This document shows positions 18,701 to 18,987 of a DNA stretch of 18,987 bases, piece by piece. This DNA is from Gammaproteobacteria bacterium (GTDB lineage Bacteria > Pseudomonadota > Gammaproteobacteria > Berkiellales > Berkiellaceae). The stretch is taken from contig VGTX01000004.1 in assembly GCA_016874315.1 (NCBI GenBank), positions 1-18,987 of the forward strand, given 5' to 3'. Each line of letters begins with the position of its first letter. Position 1 is the stretch's first letter. Under the pieces are notes generated by a model. That model was not told the DNA's origin and did no database searches. It worked only from the letters and a program-made list of their open reading frames with translations. The position numbers and the translations under genes are program-made.

Positions 18701-18987
18701 CAACAATTATTGCATGCATACTTAAACAATTACATCAAAGAGAATCAAGCACTCTTTGCAAAGCGTGCGCTGACACCAAGTGCTTTTATCGACTTTCCTA
18801 AAATGGTGCAAGTCATGGACACATTTGCGACACATTTCCAAAAACCTTTAAAAGAAGGTCGGTCTACGATGATTACAGGGACCATTGGAGATGATGATGA
18901 AATTAACCAACTCTTAGAGTTTGTTAATGATGATATCTGTATTGCAAAAGTTCCTCGCTATCAGCAAAGACACGTTGCGCACAAAAG
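9731..18987 (+). CDS. Giant multidomain protein with a SecA-type DEAD motor (partial, at least 3,085 residues)
   Basis: A single uninterrupted frame from ATG 9731 to the window edge, with an in-frame TAA at 9716-9718 just before it. I recognise only the last part: from about residue 2,650 there is a SecA-like ATPase, with Walker A GTGEGKT (2685-2691), Walker B DEAD (2783-2786) and TGT (3049-3051). Residues 1-1640 are mostly helical and polar, with two stretches of beta-alpha character (about 180-300 and 1330-1430). An acidic linker follows at 1644-1673, then about 1,000 residues of mainly helical sequence. I see no signal peptide and no clear membrane helix. The size, the lack of export signal and the motor suggest a large cytoplasmic or host-directed machine. 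A type IV-secreted effector is possible but unsupported, since such signals lie at the missing C-terminus. It is divergent to lepA and alone on its strand. Confidence 0.9.
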   Translation, partial: MNRQILSNLSAKYEENYRNSYNLADEESYAARFYAAFTEAINSVMHQSEDSLEIGSDQAKIDVAILLAAQFDSKAYQARTVQQHNHFHEQFISFFNAVIDPILGLGLNITEPNKILTTNAALQNYITSFGFSENFSLSTKDAMISNLQQNIHTHRRVHDLAIYNRFIYNLNTPPSAIETIGLHLMTRRNVITPIQAVELEFNLDNLAERAFNIELSTFLLTLKAALTNRPLEQVLFNIPSEFFNDEKYAEQRAIFLEEFLPLVAELGPNIRFVFAGAQPSLLKEIEEKLAPLLESKKIDSALSFSNSIQSASGAYTTTTEQICLTANPKINNNFTDVTEAVSFLDENLIKTMIDDTVIQSLNKSLSSGMNHIVARNVLSQSPKTPLTMYQWVTDLIGSPALMQICEKWTPARWNPMWSSFSVLNKRTESTTQTKLNGRFANPGQMPNEESQTAVLHIADIETDLIKKPYPICIEMTQDQWVQGHKVVIDELKKKHQDPNNKIVLTKTGSMSKEIRITDSDGNDIAFPEQNNNIKKTIAHPLYVPEVKKIVLPESSLANKLGKCSPLNEDADNRISRANADKTEIIQHIDTNIEKLRTLVDARNAVFNQNHISTICTSLETRIVENHAHRQALKTIKEQSSSILKPSSTSLLSRALSDLESAYTAHYDDKAYDLAIKNAVENCTKYEKQLVSLRDDIQKNKLLENEPDFQSVITTLSDNITSFQEVNRSLSAFSSTDSEKIVNKSLFFKKEISATQTMIESCYELLNDTQPIDIARNTILKMVKNIDDRMEIETNRLLDITVLLEQYPRQTAKNISTENKNLTTFEQNWKTFRENPINDSTGVMAYINSTFTTLRNSLVDLTRSLKIATGGAVFFHQNSEYSQFSNAIKDVKTLLNSNKILNTPDIQLAIESLEKLDVASREYCDINPAIEPKTLTQLCDAHQDAIAKYTDYTPIVVKEAEGVPTLNVPEYQEYLVKNGDLDITIFQDFSIEAFQKLSQASIEKVCDKNSSDFKQDNPEFKNLLTREITYRNIVNNAMAFEIQIPKDKNDFLPHLTSCLASSQKLLSNLDIVRNSNTTTKESLDAILAAKSECLAYCEALNAFTAAIPGLPKSFEQHIADMKSFATELDSLEDGYDTSDLFLSLVQANTSLSISNIFDKITAFEEILKSPITLTDGVSITAKSAGENTGYAITVLEYAKVYTTLLEEFKKNSAKKINDSLHVLLNHGNEIIRSIRIQEAQTWDGFSKMLRGLSGYPTQSPLSVIQKIIGIITNESPFRFDFGLIDWERKASPDQNTITAIGTQIFSQVLNNVRSHPVMEASARKLSIRGVTKNYGAPLPYNHTVEYIDLSAFNNIEGLTSAATESLTDLAMQQCEMLTNDALTEFFYRMKQLGVHTIIVQKNLHDPLLALLKKSGIHLNILKEAVPVVPVKSICTDMSVLVLDANALSHELDIPSFENAYCISKINLQNEYTFSINSTLAEITKIYTSKKNEIDAQYLTYSQEYQTTITQTIETIIEEITAYYATTVQLSAVQNSALLCAMIQEKIETLVLKQSDKLPSAFGKHFAKALEQIIFPKIEATRVTSQYSLANWMNDITHATKESVSAYETHYRNASINFANAQMAIMNSENNLFNAEAIPELEISQEANEEEEDEEESEAINETNHNQDEDADQDENLNTQLDSLRGPTIWKLKAPTAFINDRAIKPLRLFSWSTWLKESLAFLINMQSIASPSCWNNKYAIFDATSFAQNLGISHTLLTYLSTTSRCLFNGTDKDLLLYQSNSLSAETYGRHSANNSIFNESNLIDLALIQQNTIYLPIAGDEILATMQGMPTNFSIDESLLATKADYLKTVQAGQITKDFHTTKSNENALQKIWDNALIDHVPYLFLSNLFSATAQNNPTNVVEKQIADLINTNNSLKHRSKLMYDLTLMIGAHADKNSNLNLVHRLELSWETLSKNNELLLKEFFSIPNNNTLPGSRIPEKYFTEFLHYYNQYLLNQVTTSGILPCPTPENLSIAITAFLSSTEKFLLQEAQKNYSQKIQNGAQIDLKGITQLLGNANKKAVSMFIKKYVFNMAGKSLSLIESGSLTQKLHAFYTTNKSLETKRHIIASQHVSATDLKLQRLVNDCRKIRPSLNESSFLIYLEHLDGKNFLAQDSIPSEMLLYPYENMFLDEFQEKQATLNSTNPGSTVKVENLDCAKTIREFWERYQVLATQSSIGKKSPICDLAENFQKLLNYYCDSKYCDLATFENYFNRLLTPIRYPFLMDACVRLGFVMNDFKSHNKDSIKNTLKNNLDNLSKLFGIFNEEERTEKQHVGQLSIIFELIEKCQKRIFDATDKKHTEEYLSLAHDITNTLKIIDDFTKQEINDFEDNTPTSFWENLLISIFGKNHPFQNSKKYNMIQKNYSQKFTSLIIALLAQCEKVGSTNSSTINIKDINSLVSSIAKLANSTTDKSHAALKNLLDNVRYLQSFSKDDLNTVRNTAILATQENLAMDDLLSNLIATQNNKKTAAQDASEKAARRVIENDRVIDPEDTKKRPRYEQLVDDIEFVNLPKELNESEDDIRALFKKSIKEIHDLINPTSGAILLSGPQWPNSLKEFNSRSIHSLSHDEKRSFIDKARHYLMTQQHHQGKNIGELMPLYLTLIAVIGTMMAQSSAKGLQFYPNAAQLIVILMQVISPRSYLQVGTGEGKTAISIITKLMHYSMGYRPNYLSTTPILTNQSYYEFSPLLSELNLSTSLYNGTAPTEDMERADTLTQSLDAILDNLSKDRDMDAWADNHSLIVDEADVPLFRLNISFKIAINHLEIKKSKDFSHKDLAIFYEIVNRFAATELSKENNLFSPQNMPHPSTSSAESCEEHHKKIARKLKNFSTHLIEKLRKKHEANTEDASVNNDPAIESHLSTLPELTRFQNKIEKFSDAVYFELVDAIQQVQMFVGHTHSNSSGSSDHPLLPGENKHYTLSEINVGGQKYIRAIPLVRGVPYEKLTFSYQAQQLLHAYLNNYIKENQALFAKRALTPSAFIDFPKMVQVMDTFATHFQKPLKEGRSTMITGTIGDDDEINQLLEFVNDDICIAKVPRYQQRHVAHK
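14660..14749 (+). other. Acidic linker within the giant protein
   Basis: Residues 1644-1673 form a run of Glu, Asp and Asn starting EANEEEEDEEESE and continuing with NQDEDADQDE. Such low-complexity acidic stretches usually separate folded regions. It divides the N-terminal 1,640 residues from the region leading to the motor, so it is a useful point for splitting the protein in searches. It was read directly; no function is implied. Confidence 0.8.
17681..18987 (+). other. SecA-like DEAD ATPase domain within the giant protein
   Basis: The order of elements matches the first nucleotide-binding domain of SecA. A QLIVILMQ segment stands where SecA has DVQLLGGMVL, 15 residues before GTGEGKT (nt 17783-17803; SecA has TGEGKT). 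Then come YLSTTPILTNQSYYEFSPLLSEL, comparable to the VTVNDYLAQRD stretch of SecA, and LIVDEADVPLF (DEAD at nt 18077-18088; SecA has DEVD). About 260 residues later MITGTIGDDDE matches GMTGTADTE. The SecA YGT-N-N-E-F-G-F-DYLRDN motif is not recognisable. The insert between DEAD and TGT is larger than in SecA (about 265 against 165 residues), in the place of the preprotein-binding domain. The second motor domain, with its arginine finger, lies past the window. It is not the housekeeping secA. Confidence 0.75.

Noticed and set aside
9731..18987. Giant frame as the housekeeping secA
   Set aside because: SecA is about 900 residues with its motor at the N-terminus; here the motor follows about 2,650 unrelated residues and lacks the YGT motif.
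1..18987. CRISPR arrays, insertion sequences, prophage or rRNA/tRNA genes
   Set aside because: No direct repeats with unique spacers, transposase motifs, terminal inverted repeats or conserved RNA gene signatures were seen. The only repeat array is the coding 27-bp unit.

Overview
The window looks like part of an AT-rich genome from a gammaproteobacterium, probably one living inside host cells. The order lepA-lepB-rnc-era-recO-acpS is the gammaproteobacterial one (alphaproteobacteria usually place acpS before lepB). Here pdxJ, normally between recO and acpS, is missing and the junction is tight. Low GC, a lysine/alanine-rich histone-like protein, a degenerate metabolic paralogue and a giant multidomain protein fit an amoeba- or arthropod-associated lineage such as Legionellales. 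That last placement is inference; there is no rRNA here to test it.

Layout, left to right. (1) 1-437, minus: 5' part of a gene for a histone H1-like protein built of 9-residue KPAAKKAxA repeats, running off the left edge. (2) 543-863, minus: thioredoxin. (3) 864-1143: non-coding stretch with an inverted repeat followed by a T-tract on the plus strand. (4) 1144-9486, minus: one tightly packed housekeeping operon transcribed right to left, lepA, lepB, rnc, era, recO, acpS, a degenerate phosphoenolpyruvate carboxylase homologue, and adk. Spacings are 23, 49, -4, 5, -4, 27 and 18 nt. (5) 9487-9730: divergent intergenic region that holds a 16-codon leader ORF with an excellent ribosome binding site whose stop overlaps the lepA start. 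(6) 9731-18987, plus: one uninterrupted reading frame of at least 3,085 codons that leaves the window still open. It is mostly unrecognised, but a SecA-type DEAD motor begins near residue 2,650.

The operon joins translation and ribosome factors (lepA, era, rnc) with protein export (lepB), recombination repair (recO), lipid carrier activation (acpS) and nucleotide balance (adk). The most unusual items are the giant SecA-motor protein, the carboxylase homologue that has lost its catalytic histidine and a metal ligand, the lepA leader ORF, and a perfect 15-bp hairpin just before rnc.
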